From assembly GCA_012515235.1 (NCBI GenBank), contig JAAYYU010000277.1:1-44463 (forward strand): 44,463 nucleotides of DNA, given 5' to 3'. This DNA is from Candidatus Anammoximicrobium sp. GTDB taxonomy: Bacteria > Planctomycetota > Planctomycetia > Pirellulales > Pirellulaceae. Under the pieces are notes generated by a model. It was not told the DNA's origin. It ran no database searches and was given only the letters and a program-made list of their open reading frames with translations. The translations under genes were made by a program, and so were the position numbers. Below are positions 12,001 through 17,302 of the stretch, piece by piece; positions within the stretch are counted from its first letter, which is position 1; each line of letters starts with the position of its first letter.

Positions 12001-14313
12001 TGCGGCCGTGCTCGGATGCGTCTGGCGCCAGCCGTCCTGAGACACCTCCGCCACGGTGTACGTTCCGGGCGGCAAGTCGGCAAAGGTGTAGTTGCCCGCG
12101 GCGGAAGTCATTTGAAACGGCTCCGTCGCGTCCCACAGCCCATTCCGGTTCGAGTCGAGATAGATCTTCCAGCCCGACAGGCCTGTTTCATCCGCGTCCC
12201 GGCCCCCGTCCCCGTCCACGTCGCGCCACTTGGTCCCTTGAATCTGGCCGCGTTCTGTCGTGGAGACGGTAAAAGCGGGGTTCTCGTCCCGGAAGTTGTC
12301 GCCTTCGTTGGATTCCGCCATCCCATTGTTGACATCCAGCCAGCCGCGGAGCCGGTGGCTTCCGGCCGTAGCCGTCCAGGCCGAGTAGTACACAAACGTG
12401 CCCGCACTGGCGAGCGTCCCCGTCCAGTCACGTGGCGACTCGCCGTCCAACTGGAGACGTTCGGTGTGGGGCACCGATGGGGTTGGGCCGGTGTACGTGA
12501 ACTTATGCACCAGCATGACGTCCTGGCCCGCGGTGATCGTCGTCAGCGGCGTCGCCAGGTCGTCGGGGTCCGCCGGGTAGACGTCCAGCGACGCCAAGTT
12601 CGCCAGCGTGCTGACCCGGAAGGCGGGATCCTCGTCGCGCGTATTGTTCGTTTCGTTTGACTCGTTCATCGCGCCCGTAACGTCCAGCCAACCGCGGAGC
12701 CGGTGCGAGCCCGCCGTCGCAGTCCACGTCTGATACAGGTACCACGTGCCCACGGAATCGAGGCTGCCCATCCACTCGCCCGGAGCCGCGTCGTCCAGTT
12801 GCAGGCGATCCGTGTGCGTCACACTGGGGGTGCTGCCCGTATACGTGAACCGGTACACCAGCGCCACGGCCTGCCCCTCGATGACCGTGGCCAGGGGTGT
12901 CGTCAGGTCGGAAGGTAAGGCCGGATACAAGTCGACCGCGGCCAGATCCGCTGTGGCGGTGACGCTAAAACAAGGATTTTCGTCGCGGGTGTTGTTGGTT
13001 TCGTTGGCCTCCGTCATCGTGTTGGCGACGTCCAGCCAGCCGCGCAGCCGATGCGTACCGGCGGTGGCCGACCACGGCTGATAGAGGTACCAGGTACCCG
13101 CGCCGCTCAGCGTCCCCGTCCAGTCCCCCGCGGAACCGCTGTCCAACTGTAGCCGGTTGGTGTGTGTCACGCTCGGGTTGGGACCGGAATAGGTGAAACG
13201 GTGTACCAGGGCCACCTCCTGGCCCTCCATGACCGTCGTCAGGGGCCTGTCCAGGGCGTCGGGATCGGCGACGTACAAGTCTTGCGAGGCCAAGTCGGCC
13301 GTGGCGGGTACGGACTTCGAGATCACGACGTCGTCGACAAAGGCGCCGACGTCAGTCGTGGAACCGTCGCTGACAAACGAAAAAGCGATCCACACTTGGT
13401 TCCGCCCAGCCAAATTGCCCAGGCCGGGGACGTTCGTGAGATCGAAAGTCTGGGAACGCCAGCTGTTTTGATTGCCACTGATCTGCCAGCCGGAAAACTG
13501 CTGGCCGTCGATCGACGCCATCCAGCGGAAGTAGTCGTAATCGGTCTCGGACTTGTTGCGATACCAGAAGTCCACCTGGGCGTCGTCCGCGTCAGCCAGG
13601 CTAAAGGGCCCGTATACCATCCAGGCGTTGGCGTTGTTCGGATAGGGCCCCGGCGGGGAGACGCCCGTGTCGACACAGTAGGCACTCCACGAACCACGGT
13701 GCGCCGAGTAATTCACATCGTCCCAACTCGGGCTTCCGTAGATTCGCCAGTTCTCGGCCGGGAACGCGCCTTCAAATGTCTCCTCGACGATCGTCTGCCA
13801 ACCCAGGCCCGGCGTCGGAGTATCCGCGGCCGGAATCGCGTCAACAACCAAACTTGCCTCCGGCATCTCATCCGCGGGAACGGCAGGTGCAGGGACTGTC
13901 ACCGCCTCCGGCGCCAACCTCAAAAAACCGTCGAAAGGAACACCCGTCGAATCCAACACCACTCCTACCGAACCGGCACCTGCAGCGGGACCCGGTAAGA
14001 GCGCGATGCCTTGATCCGACGCCGCTGACGCGGGTGAAAAATCCCCGCCCCCCGCCCCCAGCACTCCGGTGTCCGAAACGCCGCTGGACGCGACCGCGGT
14101 CGTCTCGGCCGGTTGCACGACGAAATCAAAGAACACTTCCCGGTCTAGCGTCTGTGCGCCACTAAACAGTCCCTCCACCGCCAGAAGTCGCCGATCCTCC
14201 AGCGACTCACAGACGAGGCGGCGGAAAAAACGGCGACGGCGTTGCGGGCACCCGCGCAGGGAGGTTGAGTCCCGAACGACGCGGCGAGACGCTCCTTGGC
14301 GGCGAGGCTGCAT
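1..14313 (-). CDS. Giant secreted multidomain protein with two gingipain-like protease modules (3' end outside window)
   Basis: The frame is open from an ATG at 14313 to the window edge, giving 4,771 codons with no stop. A GGAG Shine-Dalgarno lies 7-8 nt before the ATG. The N-terminus is Arg-rich and carries LEDRRLLA at residues 38-45, the planctomycete extracellular-protein motif, so export is expected. Domains in order: MAM/jelly-roll-like (about 175-335), three CARDB-like repeats (334-681), an SdrD-B-like repeat, C25 protease module 1 (about 812-1350), two SdrD-B repeats, C25 module 2 (about 1615-2150), six SdrD-B repeats, FG-GAP/VCBS-like repeats (about 2815-3105), two propeller-like units each flanked by SdrD-B repeats, a cadherin/VCBS-like domain, four Calx-beta repeats and a GEVED-like domain. 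Likely role: a cell-surface or secreted adhesin-protease. Cell anchoring cannot be judged because the C-terminus is missing. Confidence 0.93.
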   Translation of the reverse strand, partial: MQPRRQGASRRVVRDSTSLRGCPQRRRRFFRRLVCESLEDRRLLAVEGLFSGAQTLDREVFFDFVVQPAETTAVASSGVSDTGVLGAGGGDFSPASAASDQGIALLPGPAAGAGSVGVVLDSTGVPFDGFLRLAPEAVTVPAPAVPADEMPEASLVVDAIPAADTPTPGLGWQTIVEETFEGAFPAENWRIYGSPSWDDVNYSAHRGSWSAYCVDTGVSPPGPYPNNANAWMVYGPFSLADADDAQVDFWYRNKSETDYDYFRWMASIDGQQFSGWQISGNQNSWRSQTFDLTNVPGLGNLAGRNQVWIAFSFVSDGSTTDVGAFVDDVVISKSVPATADLASQDLYVADPDALDRPLTTVMEGQEVALVHRFTYSGPNPSVTHTNRLQLDSGSAGDWTGTLSGAGTWYLYQPWSATAGTHRLRGWLDVANTMTEANETNNTRDENPCFSVTATADLAAVDLYPALPSDLTTPLATVIEGQAVALVYRFTYTGSTPSVTHTDRLQLDDAAPGEWMGSLDSVGTWYLYQTWTATAGSHRLRGWLDVTGAMNESNETNNTRDEDPAFRVSTLANLASLDVYPADPDDLATPLTTITAGQDVMLVHKFTYTGPTPSVPHTERLQLDGESPRDWTGTLASAGTFVYYSAWTATAGSHRLRGWLDVNNGMAESNEGDNFRDENPAFTVSTTERGQIQGTKWRDVDGDGGRDADETGLSGWKIYLDSNRNGLWDATEPFQMTSAAGNYTFADLPPGTYTVAEVSQDGWRQTHPSTAAASSPTDSRFSWTGWAVENLSAPDQQTATLDYLFSGTPEIDLIDGAARISLEGEETWAADYEPIIPVRGSAIVLPQGTSVVSVDVDPGPGTVIGTGLELLVADPSPTLAGDGSGSPTTAGASITTADMVRFSNQTLNGYSLGILRVFPLRYDLATGTVTYHSQVSVRVTVQDGQAAALPLFRGDALDAESVADFVDNPTTVASYRKTTDQAPSQLPPGGPFTYVIVTPNALAAAFQPLVGQKVHRGVTATVVTTEYINSNYTGTENHDLADKVRQFTADAYSHWNTRWLLLGGDADVVPTRVVTSNGSTDDGLATDLYFVCLDGTWNGDGDGVWGEANDGAGNGDVDLAAEVYVGRAPVSNVSEASYFVSKTVEYETTAHPNATRAVWLGEQLDNRPTWGSYSKFPIREDALPDDWAVTERYDSVLEDWTRSQFLADLNASPHIVNHLGHANETYNARLSLSDVDGLTNAFPYFMYSQGCYSGAFDLTDTIAERHVVSRNGAFAVIMNTRYGWYVPGNTPGASHHWDYEFWDAMFNEQLGHLGQANHDSKADNLFRVGTSGTSRWIHLELTLFGDPETSLQTATDLPGTHTVTLAAGQVVTGKDFGNWPLQAGEIRGTKWNDLDGDGVKEAGEPGLAGWQIYVDLDQDGQRDEAEPAQLTDANGDYVLSGLAAGSYQLAEVPQSGWQRTFPAAPGYHTVTLAAGQVVPGMNFGGWQPGEIRGAKWNDLDGDGLHDAGEPGLANWKIYLDTNRSGQWDAAEPFQLTDADGNYAFTRLAAGSYTLGEVPTPGWQQTFPATGTGGAASVERFAWTGWLADDPGVPSAQSTWLEYTFPDIPTLEVAGSGTALSLSGEQLWVSEGDPIVPVRNSPILLPQGSRIVSVEVDPGPGIVLATEVDLVVGEPLTGDDLPDAAGGATATSSLTTADMVAFSHQTLYGYDLGMLRVFPIRYDQPTGTVIFHPQVSVRVTTEGADGGSVSPLLRDDPEDAAAVMGLVDNPNGVAGYEAGAGTPSTLLPADGPFQYVVVTTEALAPAFEPLVAQKVRRGVTADIVTTEYIASQYAGTETHDLADKIREFVADAYATWNIRWLLLGGDSGVVPARGVYASYYTTVDNNLPTDLYYVCLDGSWNGDGDNLWGESNDGPGGHDVDLAAELYVGRAPVGDLTEAANFVNKTIQYETQVHPHAAQALWLGEKLDNRPTWGSYSKIPIRDDILPDDWALTERYDTASSTWTKSQLIADLNASPHIVNHLGHANQTSNARLNISDVNGLTNSFPYFMYSQGCYSGAFDLTESIAERHVVNSTGAFAVIMNTRYGWYQPGNVPGASHHWDYEFWDAVFNEDLMHLGQANHDSKLDNLFRVESTGTDRWINFEVMLFGDPETPFQVAAGVPGTHTVVLQPGQVVTGKDFGNRSAQAGQIRGITWNDKDGDAVRDGGEAGVASRRIYVDENQNGQWDAGEPAQLSDADGAYAFTGLLAGSYRVVMAETDGWQQTFPPAPGYHTVTLSVGQVVENLNFGQWQLGQIRGSAWQDQDGDGVRDSGEPGLSNWRIYLDGNLNGQWDTGESSQVTDASGNYAFVGLHAGTYRVAEVVQSTWQRTYPPAPGYHTVTLAAGQTVPAIDFGNRASAGIQGTVWQDSDADGVKDSGEAGLANWRVYVDGNQNGQWDTGEPSQTTTASGDYTFAGLPPGVYRVAEVVQTGWRQTAPASPGYHSVTLVAGQVVTGVDFGNWQPSQLRGLVWNDRDADRVKDSGEPGSAGWRVYLDRNQNGQWDADDPSQLTDTNGQYSFTELVAGTYRVAEVPQTGWLQSHPASPGFHTVTFAIGQIVDNIDFGNWQPAEIRGTKWNDLDGDGARDAGEPGLAGWQIYLDGNQNGQWDTGESVQVTDSGGNYAFAQLVPGSYRVAEVPQAGWQQRFPAVPGHHTLTVSAGQVLSNINFGNWQPAQIGGTVWNDLDGDGVPQAAEPGLSNWRVYIDQNQNGQWEAGEPVQTTDATGDYAFTGLGVGTYRIAHVVQAGWRQTFPSAPGYHGVTVAPGEAVSNIRFGNRAESGVPRVHPAGRLQQGGGDLDVYGIAPAVFVGDWNVDGRKDVIAGNYSPNAYVFVYLNVGTDAAPQLTSPFRVQDAAGDISGVVNAEPALTDWNHDGLQDLLMGQLYGLFVYLNEGTAAEPRFSNGTPVKTRDGSDLGGPLCVKDWNNDGLPDLLWNVEGSMDHAYVFLSLNDGTLDSPSFPQGQKLSAGGQTIHETYANAPVVADWDRDGKKDLLLRRSDGFVWCRNIGTDGAPVLDSPQAILLDSGEPLTLYGGDGVGNFSAVDWNNDGVLDVVAGDYDGHIEVFLGTLPDSQGAIRGSVWNDVDGDTVKDGGEAGLADWRVYLDANQNGQWESTEPSQLTDSSGNYAFTSVAAGTYRVAEVLPSGWQQTAPAAPGYHTVTVTPGQIVTGKDFGNQQTAATPEFYVTTNAGLEVVYSDGTHAVVTSDVDREAGVEVRGDRVHVYQSSTREIVGRDASGNAVSWTPVPTGLSFLRFTALEDGRFALLSQANDEVYFLNPSGSLLQTAKLKAEPDGKWQDVDAVQVGNRLIVAEDGDYHVLAIDLDTYTVSLMKDLSAWSGWLRTIDYAFGKYYVCLSDRVLSFTEGGEVTSVGTLPVYHIRSISVEGAFAYVTVNFADAIYRMDLSTGQAAVFASNLDYPVDLESASRTVGGEIRGSVWHDQDGDGLWDSGEAGLGWPLYLDVNANGVPDAGEAITIAGATGKYAFTGLASGTYRVAEFAADAWRQTAPPGGTYTVTLSDTEVVAGKDFGNQRLVDTAKWFVSTRDGLESVRWDGTHQVLVSGTSSTPGVEVRDDRLYAYLSGDRVIAAFDLDGHEQSRTPVPTGLYFIGFTALEDGRFALLNNWGDEVYFLDVNGTVLHTAKLKPEGDDHLQNVYGIQVGNRLIVSEDGDHHVLAIDLDTYDVSLFKDLSSWPGRLGAIDYAFGKYYVCQSTQILSFTESGAATVVATLPAGNLTGITVEGETAYVTVNHSGMMYSVDLTTGQAALFASGFNYPEDLASAHRTVGGEIRGSVWDDQDGDGAWDGGEPGLSGWRVYVDANGNQAWDAAEVSTLTGPTGTYALTGLAAGTYQVGEVVPSEWQRTAPAAGWYSLTLGEDQLLVGKDFGNRRTNRPPTAIADAYSVYEDGILTVPAPGVLANDVEPDGQPLSVVLVDGPLHGTLILQANGSFQYLPNVNYNGADQFTYQANDGELDSNPATVTLTVVPVDDPPAPVLITFDLLPDGSSPVAGTPIGDVYAGYGVTFGSLLPQDPTSPTFGDFSGSSATLLAQDYSRTPEQPFNVAARFTGPVSTVSADVYAASGYSVTMTALDADGGELASVTSAAGVSVFKGTLVLTDVGPIRTVVWQTSDPVIASPGVDNLAINRQLGLAFERATLQENGDRTTATVTRYGGDFGDPQVVRLVSTDPTELAVPAEITIPAGQAAVSFYVDAVDDALLDGTQAVTVTATADGYPLASAGLDVLDHETLTVAVDRPTVAESLDQRAVVVWITRSNVGDLDQSLRVDLATSDPSEAVIQPFVWLPAGYQTVGVYLAAVDDSLLDGLQEVTVSATAPGYVGADDVLAVMDYETLTVDIVADAISESGGAATATVFRDSTDIAQPLVVALVSSDPTEASVPPEVVIPANAPSISFTVTANDDAWLDGAQLVSIRASAAGYAAHSDTVTVLDHESLTVTIAVAEISESAGSTTASVTRHNTDIGQPLTVWLTSSDMSEATVSEFVVIPANVATVTFSVTVVDDLLVDGAQIVAITAQAPGYVAGSESLQVIQSPVDCGDAPDDALNPADYATWLASDGAAHVITGGIYLGTNVDADADGQPTAGADGDDTDAGGDDEDGVVFLTPLIRGSVAELTVNASASGLLDAWIDWNGDGDWADADEQVFTDRLLAAGANDLAIAVPESAKATKPTAPTFARFRFSTAGGLSYNGLALDGEVEDYPVIVKDGEIQVQAATADGGTTLSVT
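60..1780 (-). other. Calx-beta repeats and GEVED-like domain of the giant protein
   Basis: Four units of about 98 residues (near 1780, 1500, 1190 and 890) carry the pattern LTVxxxxxxISES, then TxxVxR, then DxSEaxVPxxVxIPA, then DDxxLDGxQxVxIxAxAxGY. This is typical of Calx-beta calcium-binding domains. They are followed at about 580-60 by a GEVED-like domain with the landmarks DDEDGVVFL, WIDWNGDGDW, RFRFST and GEVEDYPV. The reading frame then runs off the window. Confidence 0.7.
2860..4670 (-). other. Two propeller-like units separated by an SdrD-B repeat
   Basis: Two related stretches (about 4670-3930 and 3600-2860) share landmarks such as VPTGL, FTALEDGRFALL, DEVYFL, GNRLIV, LAIDLDTY, IDYAFGKYYVC and SFTE. 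Each has a repeated short-strand pattern like PQQ or YncE-type beta-propellers. They are duplicates of each other and each is followed by an SdrD-B copy beginning VGGEIRGSVW. The fold is inferred from the pattern only. The region just before (5870-4995) has FG-GAP/VCBS-type DWNxDGxxDxxxG motifs typical of integrin-like propellers. Confidence 0.6.
7830..9570 (-). other. Gingipain-like (peptidase C25) module 2 of the giant protein
   Basis: This is a second full C25 unit, strongly similar to module 1 along its whole length. It carries YVVVTTEALAPAF, WLLLGGDSGVVPARG, DLYYVCLDG, NHLGHAN with predicted catalytic His2022 and YSQGCYSGAF with predicted catalytic Cys2052. The His-to-Cys distance is 30 residues, as in module 1. 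The propeptide-like part and the preceding SdrD-B-like repeat are duplicated too, so the whole block arose by internal tandem duplication and both copies kept their catalytic pair. Confidence 0.8.
10250..11880 (-). other. Gingipain-like (peptidase C25) module 1 of the giant protein
   Basis: This module has a C25-propeptide-like part (about residues 812-990) followed by the catalytic domain (about 994-1350). Visible landmarks are YVIVTPNALAAAF, WLLLGGDADVVPTR, DLYFVCLDG, EVYVGRAPVS, then NHLGHAN with the predicted catalytic His1220 and YSQGCYSGAF with the predicted catalytic Cys1250. The His-Cys order and spacing fit the C25/caspase-like clan CD arrangement. Both catalytic residues are present, so activity is plausible. 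Substrate preference cannot be read from the sequence. Confidence 0.8.
12270..13310 (-). other. Three CARDB-like domains of the giant protein
   Basis: Three successive units of about 115 residues begin with a strand such as ATADLAAVDLYPA and end with a motif like WLDVxxxMxExNExNNTRDEdP. This is the shape of CARDB, an Ig-like cell-adhesion domain of bacterial surface proteins. The copies are clearly related to each other. They follow a lectin-like N-terminal domain containing the segments DVNYSAHRGSWSAYC and GAFVDDVVISK, which resembles MAM/jelly-roll carbohydrate-binding folds. Confidence 0.7.
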
Positions 14314-14459
14314 GGGTTTGCTCCACTTTCAACGTCGCGTCGCCGCCGTAAGCATCAGCCCATGTAGTAACCGGGACCGCGACTGCATCATATCGGCGAA
14401 GCGGCTAGGCCAGTTGAAGAAAGGTAGAACTCGAACACTCCGAACAATAGACAATCGGA

Positions 14460-15035
14460 ATGCGACCATCTCGTAACGAATCGCCTCGGAGGCATCACCG
14501 TCGATCCGCAACCGTCAGTCACACGCCCGACAAGCGTCGTGCCCCCACCGAGGACATGTCGAATCAGCACGCCTATGCGGATACAGTAAATACAGTTCAT
14601 AACGCCGAAGCCGCCGGATGGCAATCATGTTTGAGGAAGAAAATCCAACCGGCGACGCCAACCAGCAAAAATCTCCTCAACCGCCTGTTGGACAACGGGT
14701 CCGGCTCCCAGCCGACCTGCGAAAACCAATGGGAAAAAACGGTGGCGCGGGATGCCTGTCCTTCTTTTTCACAGGCAATTCGCGACCTTGAGCGTGCCGT
14801 CGAATTGCACTCGGTCGACGGCACGCCCTTGGACTGGTTGTTTCTGGCGATGGCCAACTGCCAATCAGGCCGGATCGAGGAAGCCTGCCGCTGGATGGAA
14901 CGAACTCGCCGCTGGCTCGCACAACCGGGCCGCGAGCTGTCTTGGATCGAGCGCATCGAATACGACTGCCTGTTCCGGGAAGCGCGGGAACTCGCCGAGT
15001 CTGTCCAGGCTGCCCCAGCGTTTGTGCCTCCGTAG
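14460..15035 (+). pseudogene. Possible remnant of a TPR-tailed protein
   Basis: The C-terminal part (from about 14770) has the segments AIRDLERAVELH, DWLFLAMANCQSGRIEEACRWM and FREARELAE. These match the final TPR-like block found at the end of large planctomycete kinase/WD40 proteins. The N-terminal 90 residues show no recognisable domain and have unusual composition, and there is no clear ribosome-binding site; ATGs at 14460 and 14554 are both possible. A decayed fragment of a larger gene is the most likely reading, but a short expressed protein cannot be excluded. Confidence 0.4.
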
Positions 15036-15109
15036 GGTTTTGCGGAGTCGGTGATTTGCGGCGGGGCTCCGAGCCGTTGCTCCTGCGGGTCTTCAATGCG
15101 GCGGCCCCA

Positions 15110-15143
15110 CCCCCTGCAGTTTTTTCTGCGGGGCGGGTAGAAT
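15110..15143 (+). promoter_or_regulatory. Possible purD leader hairpin and -10 box
   Basis: CCCCTGCAG and CTGCGGGG can pair around a six-T loop with one bulged base (15111-15134). TAGAAT at 15138-15143 resembles a -10 element, about 55 nt before purD. No convincing -35 box is visible, so the promoter call is weak. Confidence 0.25.
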
Positions 15144-15197
15144 CCTGGGTCGTGCGGAACGGTTGTCCGGTGAAATCTGCTGAAGGAACTTCTGCGA

Positions 15198-16487
15198 ATG
15201 AACGTCTTAGTGATCGGCAACGGCGGTCGCGAACATGCCTTGGCCTGGAAACTGGCTCAGAGCCCACGAGTGAAACGGGTCTATGTCGCGCCCGGCAACG
15301 CGGGGACGGCGGTCGAGGCCGTGAACGTGCATCTGCCGCTGGACGATTTCCCGAAGCTGATCCAGTTTGCCCGCGCCCAGGACGTCGCTTTGACGGTGGT
15401 CGGCCCGGAGGCGCCGTTGGCGGACGGGATCGTGGACGCGTTCCGGGCGGAAGGGCTGCGGATCTTCGGGCCCACGAAAGCGGCAGCCCGACTGGAAGGC
15501 AGCAAGGTCTTCTGCAAGGACCTGCTGCGGGACGCCGACGTCCCGACCGCCGATTACCTCGTCTTCTCCGATCCCGACGAGGCCTGCCGGTACGTGCGGG
15601 AACGGTATCCGGACCAGGAGCAGGAAGTGCCGCTGGTGGTGAAAGCGGACGGCTTGGCGGCGGGCAAAGGAGTCATTGTCTGTTCGCGGCGTGAGGAGGT
15701 CCTGGAGGCGATCGACCAGATCGCCCGCCAGCGCGTGTTCGGGGAAGCCGGCCGGGAACTGGTGATCGAAGAGCGTTTGGACGGCCACGAAGCCAGCGTG
15801 CTGGCGATCACCGACGGGCGGACGATCGTCACGCTGCCGCCGGCCCAGGACCACAAACCGGCTTACGACGGCGACCGCGGCCCGAACACGGGCGGCATGG
15901 GCGCCTACTGCCCTGCGCCGCTGGTGGGCGAAACCATGTTGAGTTGGATCGAGGCGCACGTCCTCGTTCCGACCGTCCACGCGATGAAACGCAAAGGGGC
16001 CCCGTTCCAGGGCGTCCTGTACGCCGGACTGATGATCACGCGTCAAGGCCCGAAGGTGTTGGAGTACAACGTCCGCTTTGGCGATCCGGAGTGCCAGCCG
16101 CTGCTGATGCGGCTCAAGACCGACTTGGCCGAGGTTCTGGAAGCCGCCGCCGAGTGCCGCCTGGATCGGATCGGCGGATTGGAGTGGGACCCGCGTCCTG
16201 CGGTGTGCGTGGTGATGGCCAGCGAAGGCTATCCCGGCAAGTACGCCAAGGGCCGGCCAATTCGCGGACTGGACGATGCGGCCGGCTTGCCGGATGTGAA
16301 AGTGTTCCACGCCGGGACGGCGCTGGCCGACGGCCAAGTGGTTACGTCCGGCGGCCGCGTGCTGGGCGTGACGGCCCTGGGCGATTCGATCGCGGCGGCC
16401 AAGCGGCAGGCTTACACCGCCGTCAAATGCATCCGCTGGCCCGGCGCCTGGTGCCGCAAAGACATCTCGGACAAGGCGTTGGGCTGA
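15198..16487 (+). CDS. purD: Phosphoribosylamine--glycine ligase
   Basis: The 429-residue product matches the usual PurD length. It starts MNVLVIGNGGREHALAWKL, the diagnostic GNGGREHA motif, and continues with the ATP-grasp landmarks VKADGLAAGKGV, PPAQDHKPAYDGDRGPNTGG and EYNVRFGDPECQ. It catalyses ATP-dependent joining of 5-phosphoribosylamine and glycine to GAR in purine synthesis, in the cytoplasm. An AAGGA sequence lies about 10 nt upstream of the ATG. It stands alone here, without other pur genes, and converges on dapB with a 15-bp gap. A hairpin and a TAGAAT box are upstream (15110-15143). Confidence 0.96.
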   Translation: MNVLVIGNGGREHALAWKLAQSPRVKRVYVAPGNAGTAVEAVNVHLPLDDFPKLIQFARAQDVALTVVGPEAPLADGIVDAFRAEGLRIFGPTKAAARLEGSKVFCKDLLRDADVPTADYLVFSDPDEACRYVRERYPDQEQEVPLVVKADGLAAGKGVIVCSRREEVLEAIDQIARQRVFGEAGRELVIEERLDGHEASVLAITDGRTIVTLPPAQDHKPAYDGDRGPNTGGMGAYCPAPLVGETMLSWIEAHVLVPTVHAMKRKGAPFQGVLYAGLMITRQGPKVLEYNVRFGDPECQPLLMRLKTDLAEVLEAAAECRLDRIGGLEWDPRPAVCVVMASEGYPGKYAKGRPIRGLDDAAGLPDVKVFHAGTALADGQVVTSGGRVLGVTALGDSIAAAKRQAYTAVKCIRWPGAWCRKDISDKALG

Positions 16488-16502
16488 CGCAACCGGCCGG
16501 GG

Positions 16503-17300
16503 TCACAGGCCCAGCACGTCGTTCATCGTGTACAGGCCGGGTTGCTGGCGGGCGACGAATTTCGCGGCGGCAAAGGCGCCCAGGGCGTAACAGTCGCGGT
16601 TGGTGGCCCGCACGGTCAGTTCGATGCTTTCGCCCAGCAGGCCGAACAGGATCGTGTGTTCGCCTGGATTGTCGCCGGCGCGGACGGCGTGATACCCGAT
16701 CTCGCCGTGCGGCCGCTCGCCGACAACGCCTTCGCGGCCGTGCGTCTGTTGGGTCTGGCCCATTTCGGCCGCGATCAACTCGCCGAACCGCAGCGCCGTG
16801 CCGCTGGGCGAGTCTTTCTTGAAACGGTGATGACGCTCGATGATCTCCACGTCGGCCCCGCCGCCGGCGTGGTTCAGCACGCGGGCGGCCATCGTCGCCA
16901 GCTTCATCGTCAGGTTTACCGCCAGACTCATGCTGGGCGCCCACGCGATCGGGATTGTCTCCGCGGCCGCGTGCAGTCGGCGTTTCTGTTCTGCTTCCAA
17001 TCCGGTCGTCGCCATGACCAGCGGCAGGCGGCGTGCGAGGCACAGCTCCGTGGCAGCCGCCGCACCGGCGGGCAGCGAGAAATCGACGAGCACGTCGGCC
17101 GGCACGTCCAAGCCCGCGGTCACCGGGACGCCCAGCGCGGACACGCCGGCCAGCGGCCCCGCGTCGTGGCCCAACTCCGGATGCCCGGCGCGTTCCAAGG
17201 CCGCGACGATGTGCAGTTCCGGGTCGGCGCTTCCCAGGGCGATCAGCAGCCGGCCCATGCGCCCGGCGGCTCCATTGATGGCGACGCGTGTCTTGGTCAT
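16503..17300 (-). CDS. dapB: 4-hydroxy-tetrahydrodipicolinate reductase
   Basis: The 265-residue product reduces HTPA to tetrahydrodipicolinate in lysine/DAP synthesis. It has the Rossmann NAD(P)H loop GAAGRMG at residues 10-16, the ATTG segment at 97-100, and the signature ERHHRFKKDSPSGTA. In that signature His157 and Lys161 correspond to the catalytic pair, and SPSGTA binds substrate. The ATG at 17300 is chosen because it gives the family's normal N-terminus MTKTRVAINGAAG; longer in-frame extensions add unrelated residues. It begins 2 bp after the thrC stop codon, so the two are probably co-transcribed and translationally coupled, linking two aspartate-family pathways. Confidence 0.95.
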   Translation of the reverse strand: MTKTRVAINGAAGRMGRLLIALGSADPELHIVAALERAGHPELGHDAGPLAGVSALGVPVTAGLDVPADVLVDFSLPAGAAAATELCLARRLPLVMATTGLEAEQKRRLHAAAETIPIAWAPSMSLAVNLTMKLATMAARVLNHAGGGADVEIIERHHRFKKDSPSGTALRFGELIAAEMGQTQQTHGREGVVGERPHGEIGYHAVRAGDNPGEHTILFGLLGESIELTVRATNRDCYALGAFAAAKFVARQQPGLYTMNDVLGL

Positions 17301-17302
17301 CG

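Larger units (their letters stand above)
2545..12265 (-). repeat. Twelve dispersed SdrD-B-like repeats inside the giant gene
   Basis: Twelve copies of a roughly 100-residue unit share the pattern IRGxxWNDxDGDG, then Y(L/V)DxNxNGxWD, then a GxYxFxxLxxGxY core and a FGN ending. They start near 12260, 10165, 9850, 7760, 7440, 7130, 6815, 6500, 6190, 4990, 3915 and 2855. Copies 4-9 are in direct tandem with a period near 312 bp. The Asp-rich DxDGDGxxD loops suggest calcium binding, as in SdrD B domains, giving rigid stalk segments between functional modules. Confidence 0.82.
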
